A program made the translations under genes and the position numbers. This document shows, piece by piece, positions 7,306 through 15,858 of a stretch of DNA of 32,046 bases. The notes under the pieces were generated by a model. That model saw only the letters and a program-made list of their open reading frames with translations. It was not told the DNA's origin and ran no database searches. The stretch is from assembly GCA_017500745.1 (NCBI GenBank), contig JAFVYE010000044.1, positions 1-32,046 on the forward strand, written 5' to 3'. Origin of the DNA: Clostridia bacterium. Lineage in GTDB: Bacteria; Bacillota; Clostridia; Christensenellales; CAG-917. How positions within the stretch are numbered: the stretch's first letter is position 1; each line of letters begins with the position of its first letter.

Positions 7306-7333
7306 AAAAAGCACTCAAACGAGTGCTTTTTTT
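7306..7333. terminator. Bidirectional rho-independent terminator
   Basis: Arms of 11 bp (7306-7316 and 7321-7331) around the loop AAAC with A and T runs on either side. It closes the degV-eetB run on the plus strand and the convergent minus-strand membrane protein gene. Confidence 0.92.
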
Positions 7334-7346
7334 GTGTCCAAAAGTT

Positions 7347-7733
7347 TTAGGCAATTATGTTTGCAATAAACATTCCAAGATAGGACAACACCAGTATTGC
7401 AAGGCACATAAAGAAGGACAAGATCACAAAGAGGAAGGATAGGTGCGCAATGGGCTTGCATGCGTTTGCCCCTGCCACAGCAAGGATTGTGCCCGCTATG
7501 CTTGTGCCAATACCCAGCCAGCAGAGCAGTTTTTCTGCTTCAAGAACTGGCTTTCCAAAGGTGTCTGCCACCGAGTTGCCAACACTGCCAACAAAAAATG
7601 ACAACGCCACAACAAGAGCAAGACAAAGAGCGACAATTGACAGAGCAAAGCCCACAAAGAGGACAACCTTTCTTGCTTTGGGTTGGCGATACACTTCGCT
7701 GCTATGGGTGTATGTGATTTTATCTTTTGCCAT
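7347..7733 (-). CDS. Small multi-pass membrane protein of unknown function
   Basis: The 128-residue protein has a charged cytoplasmic N-terminus (1-21) and three or four membrane helices (about 22-50, 67-90 and 94-127). I recognise no family and see no catalytic motif. The ATG at 7733 coincides with the predicted transcription start of a strong promoter. The preceding bases TTGGT are not a Shine-Dalgarno, so translation is probably leaderless. It is a single-gene unit ending at the shared terminator 7306-7333, and lies downstream of, but separately promoted from, the murG pair. Confidence 0.8.
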   Translation of the reverse strand: MAKDKITYTHSSEVYRQPKARKVVLFVGFALSIVALCLALVVALSFFVGSVGNSVADTFGKPVLEAEKLLCWLGIGTSIAGTILAVAGANACKPIAHLSFLFVILSFFMCLAILVLSYLGMFIANIIA

Positions 7734-7739
7734 ACCAAT

Positions 7740-7768
7740 ATTTTAATACACGCGGGCGCTTCTGTCAA
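7740..7768 (-). promoter_or_regulatory. Sigma-A promoter giving a leaderless transcript
   Basis: On the minus strand TTGACA (7768-7763), a 17-base spacer and TAAAAT (7745-7740), then six bases and the ATG at 7733. The +1 position falls on the A of the ATG. The remaining 70 bases up to 7840 show no gene and no terminator for the upstream murG pair. Confidence 0.8.
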
Positions 7769-7840
7769 TAGCAGTTTTGATTGGTGCAAAAGATGGGAGC
7801 TTTGTTTGAGACCTGCACACCAATTGCAAGCAAGCCAGAG

Positions 7841-9169
7841 CTATTTCTCAATGAAAAAGTCAAACTCAAGGTCAAGGACGTATGGGTCAATCCCTCCAAA
7901 ATTTCCACGGAAAATCCCTTGATTTGAAGGAGTGTTCACAAGGACGGAAACCCCTGTTATTGTTGAGGTAATGCCAACAATTTGACCAAGATTTTCAAGG
8001 GGTTTTGCAATTGTTCTATCCCCGTCTATCAGCAGGATCAAGTGAGAGTTTTCGCACGACACAGCCACCACAAAACCTTGTCTTGTTGGGGTCAGTTTGA
8101 CCACCTTGTCAAAGGTCAACGTGTTGGTGGATGATGAGATTTTGTCAAGGTGTTTGCAATAGGTTTCCGTGACGCCGTTTCCAACAAACGACACCCCGTC
8201 ACCACAGGGGAAAATCACTCCGTCCGTGGCGCCTTCAACCCCCTTTATGCCAACAACTTGAAAATTGCTGTCAAAAGAAAACATGGTGGGAGTTCCAGCA
8301 GAAACACCCAGCATAACGTAGTTGCAACTTGTGCTTGTTCCAGCTGTGATAATTTGCTTAAACGAAAGTTTATCTTGTGAGAACAACAACTTAAACCCTT
8401 TGTTTTGCTCAAACGAATATATCTTTACGTGGTCGTTTGCCCCTGCAACAACCATTTGACCGTTGGGGGTGTCAAAGCATTGGTGCAGGGCATCAACGTC
8501 TGTTTCAAGCACAAACGGACTGTGCTGTAGCGACATATTTTCAAGGATCTTCAGCTGACACAAATAGCCCTTTGATATGTAAAATAAGATGGGCTGAGTC
8601 CCGGACAAATACAGCTCGCCATCCGTCATCTCTGGCAGGTTTATTCGTGCGCTGATTTCGCCCAATGCGTTGAGCAAATACATTGATGCGCCACTATTGC
8701 TTTTGGCAAGCACAAGAAGCCCGGATGCTGTCAAAACTCCGTCAAGATAGTCCTCGTCAGACAAGTGATTTATTCTTTCAACACCATTGCCAATTACAGC
8801 CACGGACAGCCCTGTTTTGCGCATGTCAAACTCAACGGATTTTGAGCTGAATATGGCAAGCCGTTTTCCTTGGTAATTGTGCACGGCATGCAAGGTGTCA
8901 TCCCCCTCTCCGCCAAAGTGAGTGACGCCCATTCCGTCAATGATTTCGTAGGGGCGAGGCAGAGTGGTGTAGTAAGGCACGTGGGGAAGAGTTTGATTTG
9001 TGTCCGGCACCCCATCTTCAACAGAGGGCACGTCCACCACGTCATCTGCGGTTGCTTGATCGTTTGATTTTTTTACGTATAGTGCATCATAGAGCAGATA
9101 ACTGCCCACGGCAACAGAGCACAGCACCACTATGGCAAGCCATTTTGCGATTGTTTTTTGTTTTTGCAT
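7841..9169 (-). CDS. Membrane-anchored extracytoplasmic protein, probable beta-propeller-like repeats
   Basis: The 442-residue protein has a short basic N-terminus and one membrane helix (about 8-28). The rest should be outside the cell: an acidic linker, then a long series of beta-rich segments with recurring short 'hydrophobic-strand, turn, hydrophobic-strand' units, such as 'GLLVLAKSNSGASMYLLNALGEI', 'QMVVAGANDHVKIYSFEQNKGF' and 'GFVVAVSCENSHLILLIDGD'. These suggest a WD40 or quinoprotein-like propeller, inferred from pattern alone. The start is fixed by GAGGTGA just upstream and overlaps the end of murG by 40 bases, so the two are one operon. The pairing hints at a role at the site of wall synthesis, but no function can be named. 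Confidence 0.82.
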   Translation of the reverse strand: MQKQKTIAKWLAIVVLCSVAVGSYLLYDALYVKKSNDQATADDVVDVPSVEDGVPDTNQTLPHVPYYTTLPRPYEIIDGMGVTHFGGEGDDTLHAVHNYQGKRLAIFSSKSVEFDMRKTGLSVAVIGNGVERINHLSDEDYLDGVLTASGLLVLAKSNSGASMYLLNALGEISARINLPEMTDGELYLSGTQPILFYISKGYLCQLKILENMSLQHSPFVLETDVDALHQCFDTPNGQMVVAGANDHVKIYSFEQNKGFKLLFSQDKLSFKQIITAGTSTSCNYVMLGVSAGTPTMFSFDSNFQVVGIKGVEGATDGVIFPCGDGVSFVGNGVTETYCKHLDKISSSTNTLTFDKVVKLTPTRQGFVVAVSCENSHLILLIDGDRTIAKPLENLGQIVGITSTITGVSVLVNTPSNQGIFRGNFGGIDPYVLDLEFDFFIEK

Positions 9170-10197
9170 TTTTCACCTCGGCTTATGCTATCACGTATGA
9201 CGGCAACAATTTTTCCGTTGGTGTCGCCGTAGGTGCTTTTCATTGGTGGAGAGTGGAGTGTTTTGTCAATTTCTTCTGGCAGGTTGTCAAGATTGTTTTC
9301 GTACAGCACTCTGCCACCCATAGATTTGGCAAGGAGGGCGTTGTCAAGCTGATCTCCCCTTGACACGCCTTTGGGCAGAGGCACAAATAGGGCTTTTTTG
9401 CATAGAGCAGACAGTTCAGCCACGGCGGTGGCTCCTGCCCGCGACAGCACCACGTCGCTGACAGCGTATAGTGACGCCATGTCATCAGCATAGGGCAAGG
9501 GGATATATTTGTCCGTTCTTTTGGGAGGAGTAAAGTTTTTGTTGCCGTATAGGTGCACCACCGTAAAGGACTTTGTGAGAGTGGAGAGGTGTTTTACAAC
9601 GGCGTTGTTCAAAGCAGTTGCGCCAGAAGATCCACCCATCACCAACAACACCGTGTCGTTTTGAGGGATGTTCAACCCTCTGCGTGCTGTGACTTTGTTC
9701 TTTGAAAACAGCTCTTGACGGAGAGGAATCCCCACACACTCTCCCTTTGTGGTGGGGTTGGACGTAAGCATACGTCCGCCCATAAGTTTGCCAATTTTGT
9801 TGGCAAGCCCAAAGGACAAGTCGGACTCGTGGCATAGGAGAGGGGTTTTGCCGTGAGCAAGGACAAGGGGCAGGGACACGTAGCCACCCTTTGCAAAAAT
9901 GAGAGATGGTTCAATCTGTTTTAACAACTTTTTTGCGTTGATTATTGAGCGCGTCAAAACGATTGGGATTGACAGATTGTTTTTGACTGCCTTCAAAGAC
10001 AACCCGCGGACAAGCTTGACCACGGGCAGAGAGTGGTATTCAATGCCAAGGGGAGAGGTGAGCCGTCTTTCAATGGTGTCGCCCTCGCCACCTACGTACA
10101 CAACTTCAAAGCCCTCTTGCTGAAGAGAGGGTATTAGGGCAAGATTTGGATACACGTGTCCTCCCGTGCCCCCTCCCGTCAAAATAATTTTTTCCAT
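9130..10197 (-). CDS. murG: UDP-GlcNAc:lipid I N-acetylglucosaminyltransferase MurG
   Basis: MurG adds GlcNAc to lipid I at the inner face of the membrane to make lipid II, the peptidoglycan precursor. The 355-residue protein starts 'MEKIILTGGGTGGHVYPNLAL', containing the glycine-rich loop of the family. It also shows 'VMGGSSGATALN' (usual GGSxGAxxiN), 'DVVLSRAGATAVAEL' and 'FVPLPKGVSRGDQLDNA' (the donor-binding segment, usually with HQxxNA). The start at 10197 matches the family's N-terminus; an alternative GTG lies six codons upstream. No Shine-Dalgarno is present; a CATAAT box (10210-10205) sits 7 bases before the ATG but lacks a -35. The gene is away from the usual mra/mur cluster and overlaps a membrane-anchored repeat protein gene. 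Confidence 0.93.
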   Translation of the reverse strand: MEKIILTGGGTGGHVYPNLALIPSLQQEGFEVVYVGGEGDTIERRLTSPLGIEYHSLPVVKLVRGLSLKAVKNNLSIPIVLTRSIINAKKLLKQIEPSLIFAKGGYVSLPLVLAHGKTPLLCHESDLSFGLANKIGKLMGGRMLTSNPTTKGECVGIPLRQELFSKNKVTARRGLNIPQNDTVLLVMGGSSGATALNNAVVKHLSTLTKSFTVVHLYGNKNFTPPKRTDKYIPLPYADDMASLYAVSDVVLSRAGATAVAELSALCKKALFVPLPKGVSRGDQLDNALLAKSMGGRVLYENNLDNLPEEIDKTLHSPPMKSTYGDTNGKIVAVIRDSISRGEKCKNKKQSQNGLP

Positions 10198-10274
10198 AGC
10201 AAATATTATGCCCACAAAGTCAAAAAGGTTTCTTTGCTCATCAAAGGTTTTGTGGCATATTCCGCAAATGTATA

Positions 10275-10303
10275 TTGATTTTTGAGTTTGGCCGTGTTAA
10301 AAT
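10275..10303 (+). promoter_or_regulatory. Sigma-A promoter of the alpha/beta hydrolase gene
   Basis: TTGATT (10275-10280), a 17-base spacer and TAAAAT (10298-10303); start predicted near 10310. An in-frame ATG at 10312 would be almost at the 5' end, while the Shine-Dalgarno start is at 10348. Confidence 0.72.
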
Positions 10304-10347
10304 CAATTTATATGAAAGAAAGGGCGTGTGCCCACACAGGAGAGATT

Positions 10348-11265
10348 ATGAGAACAGAAAAATTTAAGAGTTTTGACGGAACAGTGTTGCAATGCTATCT
10401 TTGGGACGACGTGAGAAGCCCCAAGGGCGTTGTGCAAATCGCACACGGCATGGCAGAGCACGCAAGAAGATATGACAACTTTGCATCCTTCCTCAACAAA
10501 AACGGATATATTGTTTTTGCAGATGACCATCGTGCCCACGGCATGACCTCAACCAAGCAAAGCACAAAGGGAGTCAAGGGCTATCACAAGGGCGACATCT
10601 ATTTTGACACCGTCCGTGATGAAGTGGCAATCACGGCCCACCTCAAAGAGAGATATGGTCTCCCCGTCATCTATCTTGGACACAGCTATGGCTCAATGGT
10701 TGGACAACGTTACGTTGAAATGAGCCCCGCAGTTGACGGAGTAATTCTTTCTGGTTCAGCAATGATGAAGGGCGCATTGCTCAGCGCAGGCGCAGCCATC
10801 TCCAAGCTCCAATACAAAATCAGAGGTGGAGAGGTCAAGGCAGACCTTCTTGACAAGATGAGCTTTGGATCATACAACGCACCCTTCAAAAAGGAAGGTT
10901 CTTTTGCTTGGCTTTCAAGAGATAAGGAACAAGTCAAAAAATACATCTTTGACGAGCAATGTGGCTACGTTATGTCCATCTCATTCTTCAAGCATTTCTT
11001 GAACGGACTCAAAGCAAGCTACAAACCTGAAAATCTTGGTGCAATCAACAAGGATTTGCCCATTGCAATCTTCTCTGGCGACAAGGACCCCGTTGGTGGC
11101 AACGGCAAACTTGTGACAGCCCTCTACGACCAATACAAAAACCTTGGTGTCAAGGACGTGAGCATCAAACTCTATCCCGATGCACGTCATGAAATCATCA
11201 ATGAAATCAACAATGCCGAAGTGTATCAAGACATCCTTGATGCCGCCAACAAAATGCTTGGCTGA
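10348..11265 (+). CDS. Alpha/beta hydrolase, monoacylglycerol lipase/lysophospholipase type
   Basis: The 305-residue cytoplasmic protein belongs to the serine hydrolase group that includes PldB-like lysophospholipases and monoglyceride lipases (Hydrolase_4). The start of the fold is 'FKSFDGTVLQCYLWDD', the oxyanion region is 'QIAHGMAEHARRYDNFA', the nucleophile is the serine of 'LGHSYGSMVGQ', the acid is in 'IFSGDKDPVGG' and the base histidine is in 'YPDARHEIINE'. A clear AGGAGAG Shine-Dalgarno at 10338-10344 supports the ATG at 10348. An upstream in-frame ATG at 10312 would add 12 residues ('MKERACAHTGEI') and might be used as a near-leaderless start. It is a single-gene unit with its own promoter and terminator. 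The natural ester substrate is unknown. Confidence 0.9.
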   Translation: MRTEKFKSFDGTVLQCYLWDDVRSPKGVVQIAHGMAEHARRYDNFASFLNKNGYIVFADDHRAHGMTSTKQSTKGVKGYHKGDIYFDTVRDEVAITAHLKERYGLPVIYLGHSYGSMVGQRYVEMSPAVDGVILSGSAMMKGALLSAGAAISKLQYKIRGGEVKADLLDKMSFGSYNAPFKKEGSFAWLSRDKEQVKKYIFDEQCGYVMSISFFKHFLNGLKASYKPENLGAINKDLPIAIFSGDKDPVGGNGKLVTALYDQYKNLGVKDVSIKLYPDARHEIINEINNAEVYQDILDAANKMLG

Positions 11266-11287
11266 ATCATAATCAAAAATATAGACA

Positions 11288-11315
11288 AATCCCACGGTAA
11301 TCCGTGGGATTTTTT
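11288..11315 (+). terminator. Rho-independent terminator of the hydrolase gene
   Basis: Perfect 10-bp arms (11288-11297 and 11302-11311) around TAAT, then a T run to 11315. Confidence 0.92.
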
Positions 11316-11348
11316 ATATAAATAATTATATTTGGTTGTGCGCACCGC

Positions 11349-11377
11349 TTGAAATCTACAACATCTTGTGATATAAT
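11349..11377 (+). promoter_or_regulatory. Strong sigma-A promoter of the topoisomerase operon
   Basis: TTGAAA (11349-11354), a 17-base spacer and a perfect TATAAT (11372-11377) preceded by TG one base away (extended -10). Start predicted near 11384, with a leader of about 64 bases ending in GGAG (11438-11441). Confidence 0.87.
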
Positions 11378-11447
11378 GAATTATATTTATGTTTGCGTGC
11401 GCCTTGTGTGCGTGCGCAAAGTGGCAACAACAATTTTGGAGTTTTTT

Positions 11448-13418
11448 ATGGCAACAACAAAAGGTTACAATGCAGAACAGATTCAAGTCCTTGAGGGGCT
11501 TGATGCGGTGCGTAAGCGTCCCGGCATGTACATTGGTACAACAGGCAACAAAGGGCTTCACCACATACTTTGGGAAATCATTGACAACAGCGTTGACGAG
11601 GTGGCAAACGGATTTGGCGATACGGTCAAAATTCAGCTTCTTGACGATTGCGTTGCTCGTGTCAGCGACAACGGCAGAGGCATGCCCGTTGACAAACATC
11701 CCAAGCTTAAAATAAGCGGTGTTGAAGTCATCTTCACTCAACTTCACGCAGGCGCAAAGTTCAACAACGATCAATATTCATTTTCTGGCGGTCTCCACGG
11801 CGTTGGCGCATCCGTGACCAACGCACTCAGCGAGTGGCTGTACGTTGAAGTGGCAAGAGACGGCAATTTGTATAGAGCAGATTTCCACTCACCCACCCTT
11901 GCAAGTGGCAAGGTCAAGAGTGGCGTTGTCAAAAATCCTTTGACACTTATGGGCAAAACCAAGGAGCAGGGCTCACGAGTCACCTTCAAGCCCGACGAGC
12001 GCATTTTCAAGGGCGAAAAGTTCAACTATGACGTCATCGCAAGCCGTATGCGCTACGTTGCATATCTCAACAAGGGCATGACCATTGTCCTTGAGGACCT
12101 TCGTATGCCCCTTGACGGTGGCACCGAAAAGAGTGACACTTTCTGCTACAAGGGAGGCATTGCAGATTACGTTCAATTCCTCAACGAAGGCAAAAACGTC
12201 CTTTACGACAAGCCCCTCTACGTGGAGGCAAAGGAGCAGAACTTTGAGGTGGCGGTTGCCGTGCAACACACCGATGGATACACAGAAAACATCTACTCAT
12301 ACGTCAACTCAATCCCCACAGCCGAAGGTGGCACACACGAGGTTGGATTCAAGAGCGCTGTCACAAGAGTTTTCAACGAGTTTGCAAGAAAGCACAATAT
12401 CTTGAAGGAAAAGCAAGCCAACCTGCTTGGAGAGGATTTTAGAGAAGGCATGGTGGCAGTCATCACCGTCAAGATGCAAAACGTCCAATTTGAAGGTCAA
12501 ACCAAGGGCAAACTTGGCAACCCCGAAGTAAGACAAAAGGTGGAAACCTTGGTCAGCGAGCAACTTGAAGAGCTCCTTCAAATGAGGGGCTACAAGGCCA
12601 GCGCAGAAAAGATCATCTCCAAGGCAATGGGAGCAGCACGCACCCGTGAGGCAGCCAAAAAGGCGAAGGACATTGCCCGTCAACAAAACAAGCTCAACGG
12701 AGCAAACCTTGTGGGCAAGCTGTCAAGCTGTTCTGGCAGAAACTACGAAATCAACGAGTTGTTTATTGTTGAGGGCGACAGCGCAGGCGGAAGCGCAAAG
12801 CAAGCCCGTGACAGAAGTTTTCAAGCAATATTGCCACTACGTGGCAAACCCCTCAATGTTGAAAAGGCCCCTCTTGAAAAGATCCTTGCCAACGAGGAGA
12901 TTTCAACCATAATCAGCGCCCTTGGCACAGGCATTGAGCCCGCCTTTGACATCAGCGGACTCAAATATGACAAAGTCATCATCCTTGCTGACGCAGACCA
13001 AGACGGCGCACACATCAGAGCCCTTTTGCTCACTTTCTTCTTCCGCTATATGCGTCAACTCATCACGGAAGGCCACGTGTACATTGGCATGCCTCCTCTT
13101 TATAAGTTGCAAAAGAAGGATGAGATCCTTTACTGCTATGATGACGCAGCCCTTGAAGAAGGTCAAAAGCGCATGGGCAAAACCGCCCTCCTTCAACGCT
13201 TCAAAGGTCTTGGCGAGATGAACCCCGAGCAACTTTGGGACACCGCAATGGACCCTGCCAAGCGTTCACTTACAAGAGTGACCATTGAGGATGCAGCGGC
13301 GGCGGACAAGCGCATCACTGTCCTTATGGGCGATGACAGCTCAATAAGAAAGGACTACATCTACAGATATGCAGATTTCAACAAAATAGATTCCTTCAAA
13401 ATCAAGGCGGAGGACTAA
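11448..13418 (+). CDS. parE: Type IIA DNA topoisomerase subunit B (ParE/GyrB family, ParE-like)
   Basis: This ATPase subunit pairs with the A subunit encoded immediately downstream. The 656-residue protein has the GHKL ATPase domain ('HHILWEIIDNSVDEV' near 38-52, 'SDNGRGMPV' near 73-81, 'GGLHGVGASVTNALSEW' near 114-130), the transducer domain, and the TOPRIM domain with 'EGDSAGG' at about 442 and 'DADQDGAH' at about 515. The start is set by GGAG at 11438-11441; longer in-frame starts would precede the predicted promoter or lack a ribosome site. The ParE call rests on similarity around 'GVGASVTNALSEWL', a paired A subunit without an evident GyrA box, and location away from any dnaA/recF context. 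A second gyrase pair would be expected elsewhere; without seeing it, GyrB cannot be excluded. Confidence 0.93.
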   Translation: MATTKGYNAEQIQVLEGLDAVRKRPGMYIGTTGNKGLHHILWEIIDNSVDEVANGFGDTVKIQLLDDCVARVSDNGRGMPVDKHPKLKISGVEVIFTQLHAGAKFNNDQYSFSGGLHGVGASVTNALSEWLYVEVARDGNLYRADFHSPTLASGKVKSGVVKNPLTLMGKTKEQGSRVTFKPDERIFKGEKFNYDVIASRMRYVAYLNKGMTIVLEDLRMPLDGGTEKSDTFCYKGGIADYVQFLNEGKNVLYDKPLYVEAKEQNFEVAVAVQHTDGYTENIYSYVNSIPTAEGGTHEVGFKSAVTRVFNEFARKHNILKEKQANLLGEDFREGMVAVITVKMQNVQFEGQTKGKLGNPEVRQKVETLVSEQLEELLQMRGYKASAEKIISKAMGAARTREAAKKAKDIARQQNKLNGANLVGKLSSCSGRNYEINELFIVEGDSAGGSAKQARDRSFQAILPLRGKPLNVEKAPLEKILANEEISTIISALGTGIEPAFDISGLKYDKVIILADADQDGAHIRALLLTFFFRYMRQLITEGHVYIGMPPLYKLQKKDEILYCYDDAALEEGQKRMGKTALLQRFKGLGEMNPEQLWDTAMDPAKRSLTRVTIEDAAAADKRITVLMGDDSSIRKDYIYRYADFNKIDSFKIKAED

Positions 13419-13421
13419 GAT

Positions 13422-15845
13422 ATGGCAAAGAAAAAACAAAAAGAGATAGTGTACAGCAGCGCCGTATATGACGTGGCCTTTGAGGAGGTCATGCACAACT
13501 CCATGTTGCCCTATTCAGAGAACGTCATTCTTGACCGTGCTCTCCCAAGAGTAGAGGACGGCTTGAAGCCCGTTCAACGCAGAATATTGTACTCAATGTA
13601 CGAGATGGGCATCACTCCCGACAAGCCCTACAAGAAATGTGCAAGAATAGTTGGCGATTGCCTTGGCAAATATCATCCCCACGGCGACAGCTCTGTGTAC
13701 GGCGCACTTGTGCGTATGGCACAACCTTTCTCAATGGGCATGAAGCTTGTTGATGGCCACGGAAACTTTGGCTCAGTTGACGGAGATGGGGCGGCGGCAA
13801 TGCGTTATACAGAAGCCCGTATGGCGCCTCTCGCCCTTGAACTTTTGAGAGATTTGGACAAGGAGACCGTGTCTTGGGCCCCCAACTTTGACGATAGTTT
13901 GGAGGAGCCCACCATTTTGCCGGGCAGATTTCCAAACCTGCTTGTAAACGGCGCAAACGGCATTGCCGTTGGCCTTGCAACCAACATCCCCACTCACAAT
14001 ATGGCAGAGAGCATTGACGCAGTTGTTGCCATGATTGACAACCCCAGCATCACAACGGCAGAACTCCTCAAAGTGTTCAAAGGCCCAGATTTCCCCACAG
14101 GTGGATTTATTGTGCCCGTTGACAGTCTTGAATCCATATATGAAACAGGCAAGGGCAGGATCAAGATTCGCTCACGCTTGCACATTGAGGATGATGACAA
14201 CGGCAAAAAGAACATTGTCATCACAGAGCTTCCTTATCAAGTCAACAAGGCAGAACTGCTCACAAAAATAGCCGACCTTCGTGAAGCCAACAAAGAGCTG
14301 CTTTCTGGCATAAGCGATATCGTTGACGAAAGCGACAAGCAGGGTATGCGTGCAGTCATCAAGCTCAAAAAGGACGCTCCCGTTGACAAAATCGTGGCTT
14401 TCCTCATGAAAAAGTCCAACCTTGAAATTGGCTACTCTGTCAACATTGTGGCAATTGCAGGAGGCAAGCCCGAGCAACTTGGACTCCGTGACATATTGAA
14501 GTATTACATTGCATATCAGCGAGAAATCATTGTCAAGCGCACCACCTTTGACCTCAAAGCAGCAAAGGCAAGAGCAGAGATTGTCAAAGGTCTGCTTGTT
14601 GCCATAGCCAACATTGACGAGGTCATTGCCATCATCAAAACCAGCGAAACAACCGCCAAGGCCAAGGCAACTCTTCGTGAAAGGTTTGACCTCAGCGATG
14701 AGCAGGCACAAGCCATCCTTGACATGCGCCTCAAAGCCCTTGCCCGCCTTGAAGTAGGCAAGCTTGAGGAGGAACTGCAACGCCTTGAAAAACTCATTGC
14801 AAAGCTCACGGCCATCCTGGGCAGCAAAGCAAAGCAATTTGCAGTGGTCAAGGAGGAAATCCTTGAAATCAAAAAGAACAACCCCTCTCCCAGACTTTCG
14901 GTCATACTTGGAGCAGAGGATTTGGGCAAAGTTGAACTGCCCACCGCAGAAGAGGCAGTTGCCTATCGTGAAGGCGTGTTTGTGTTGAACGATGCAGGCA
15001 CCATCAGATTTATGTCACAAAAGAGCTATTCAATTGCTCTCAAGGATATGTCACAATACGGCGAGGCGGAACTGCCCAAGCAAGTGCTCCACGTCAACAA
15101 CAAAGGACACCTTTTCGCCTTCACAAACAAGGGCAATCTTGTTAAGATTGACGTCACGTCTCTCCCCGAAAAGAGATGGCGTGAAAAGGGAGTGACCATC
15201 GGCTCATTGAACCCCGAAGTCAGTGCGGGAGAAAGCGTGGTCAAGGCATTCTTTTTTGACTCAACTCCTGTGGGTGAATTCCTGTTCTTCACAAAGCAAG
15301 GCATGGTCAAGCGCACAGACGTCACCGAGTACACCACAACAAAAGCGTTTGTTGGCGCAATCATCTTGGGCGAGGGCGACACCCTCATTTCAGTTGAATT
15401 GGTTGACGATGAAAAGAACGTGTTTGAGGTCACCGCAGACGGACAATGCTTGCTGTACAATCCTCTTGAAGTTCCTCTCCAAGGCAGAAAAGCAGGAGGC
15501 GTGAAGGGCGTCAAGCTTGGAGATGGCGACAGCATCGTATTTGGCGGACTCATTGAGGAGGAGGGCGAAGTGGTTGTCGTCACCACAACCGGCTATACAA
15601 AGCGTGTCATATCCTCCACCCTTGAACCCACGTCAAGATATCTCAAAGGGGTCAAGATTGTTGACCTTGACAAGAGCAAAGTCAAGTACGTCAACGTGGT
15701 CAAAGACCCTTATGATATAGCCATTGTCACCGGTGGCAAGACCTACGTCGTCAACACCGAGGACATCCGCATTGACACAAGAACAACCAAAGGCAAGCAA
15801 CTATACAAAACACCCGTGACACTTGTCACAAAAGTAAGCGAATAA
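13422..15845 (+). CDS. parC: Type IIA DNA topoisomerase subunit A (ParC/GyrA family, ParC-like)
   Basis: The 807-residue subunit cuts and rejoins DNA. The winged-helix region reads 'LPRVEDGLKPVQRRILYSMYEMG' and 'KYHPHGDSSVYGALVRMAQ', with the catalytic tyrosine at about residue 129 in 'AAAMRYTEARM'. A coiled-coil tower follows ('ATLRERFDLSDEQAQAILDMRL', 'LARLEVGKLEEELQRLEKLI'), and then the C-terminal beta-pinwheel. No canonical QRRGGKG GyrA box is visible; the closest segment is 'GRKAGGVKGVKL'. This favours decatenating topoisomerase IV over gyrase. The position equal to E. coli GyrA Asp87 is Gly94 here. The gene follows subunit B by three bases, with a GGAGGA ahead of its start. Confidence 0.93.
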   Translation: MAKKKQKEIVYSSAVYDVAFEEVMHNSMLPYSENVILDRALPRVEDGLKPVQRRILYSMYEMGITPDKPYKKCARIVGDCLGKYHPHGDSSVYGALVRMAQPFSMGMKLVDGHGNFGSVDGDGAAAMRYTEARMAPLALELLRDLDKETVSWAPNFDDSLEEPTILPGRFPNLLVNGANGIAVGLATNIPTHNMAESIDAVVAMIDNPSITTAELLKVFKGPDFPTGGFIVPVDSLESIYETGKGRIKIRSRLHIEDDDNGKKNIVITELPYQVNKAELLTKIADLREANKELLSGISDIVDESDKQGMRAVIKLKKDAPVDKIVAFLMKKSNLEIGYSVNIVAIAGGKPEQLGLRDILKYYIAYQREIIVKRTTFDLKAAKARAEIVKGLLVAIANIDEVIAIIKTSETTAKAKATLRERFDLSDEQAQAILDMRLKALARLEVGKLEEELQRLEKLIAKLTAILGSKAKQFAVVKEEILEIKKNNPSPRLSVILGAEDLGKVELPTAEEAVAYREGVFVLNDAGTIRFMSQKSYSIALKDMSQYGEAELPKQVLHVNNKGHLFAFTNKGNLVKIDVTSLPEKRWREKGVTIGSLNPEVSAGESVVKAFFFDSTPVGEFLFFTKQGMVKRTDVTEYTTTKAFVGAIILGEGDTLISVELVDDEKNVFEVTADGQCLLYNPLEVPLQGRKAGGVKGVKLGDGDSIVFGGLIEEEGEVVVVTTTGYTKRVISSTLEPTSRYLKGVKIVDLDKSKVKYVNVVKDPYDIAIVTGGKTYVVNTEDIRIDTRTTKGKQLYKTPVTLVTKVSE

Positions 15846-15858
15846 TAGGACGGACATT

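Noticed and set aside
7746..7840. Inverted segments resembling ATTGGTG/CACCAAT as a terminator for the murG pair
   Set aside because: The arms are mismatched, the loop is over 20 bases and no T run follows on the minus strand.
10198..10224. TTGACT plus CATAAT as a leaderless promoter for murG
   Set aside because: The CATAAT is at the right distance from the ATG, but the TTGACT is only 8 bases away from it and no other -35 is present, so the promoter is not supported as it stands.
14172..14837. Long minus-strand reading frame opposite the topoisomerase A subunit (221 residues)
   Set aside because: It mirrors a well-supported conserved gene and shows no start signals or domain pattern.
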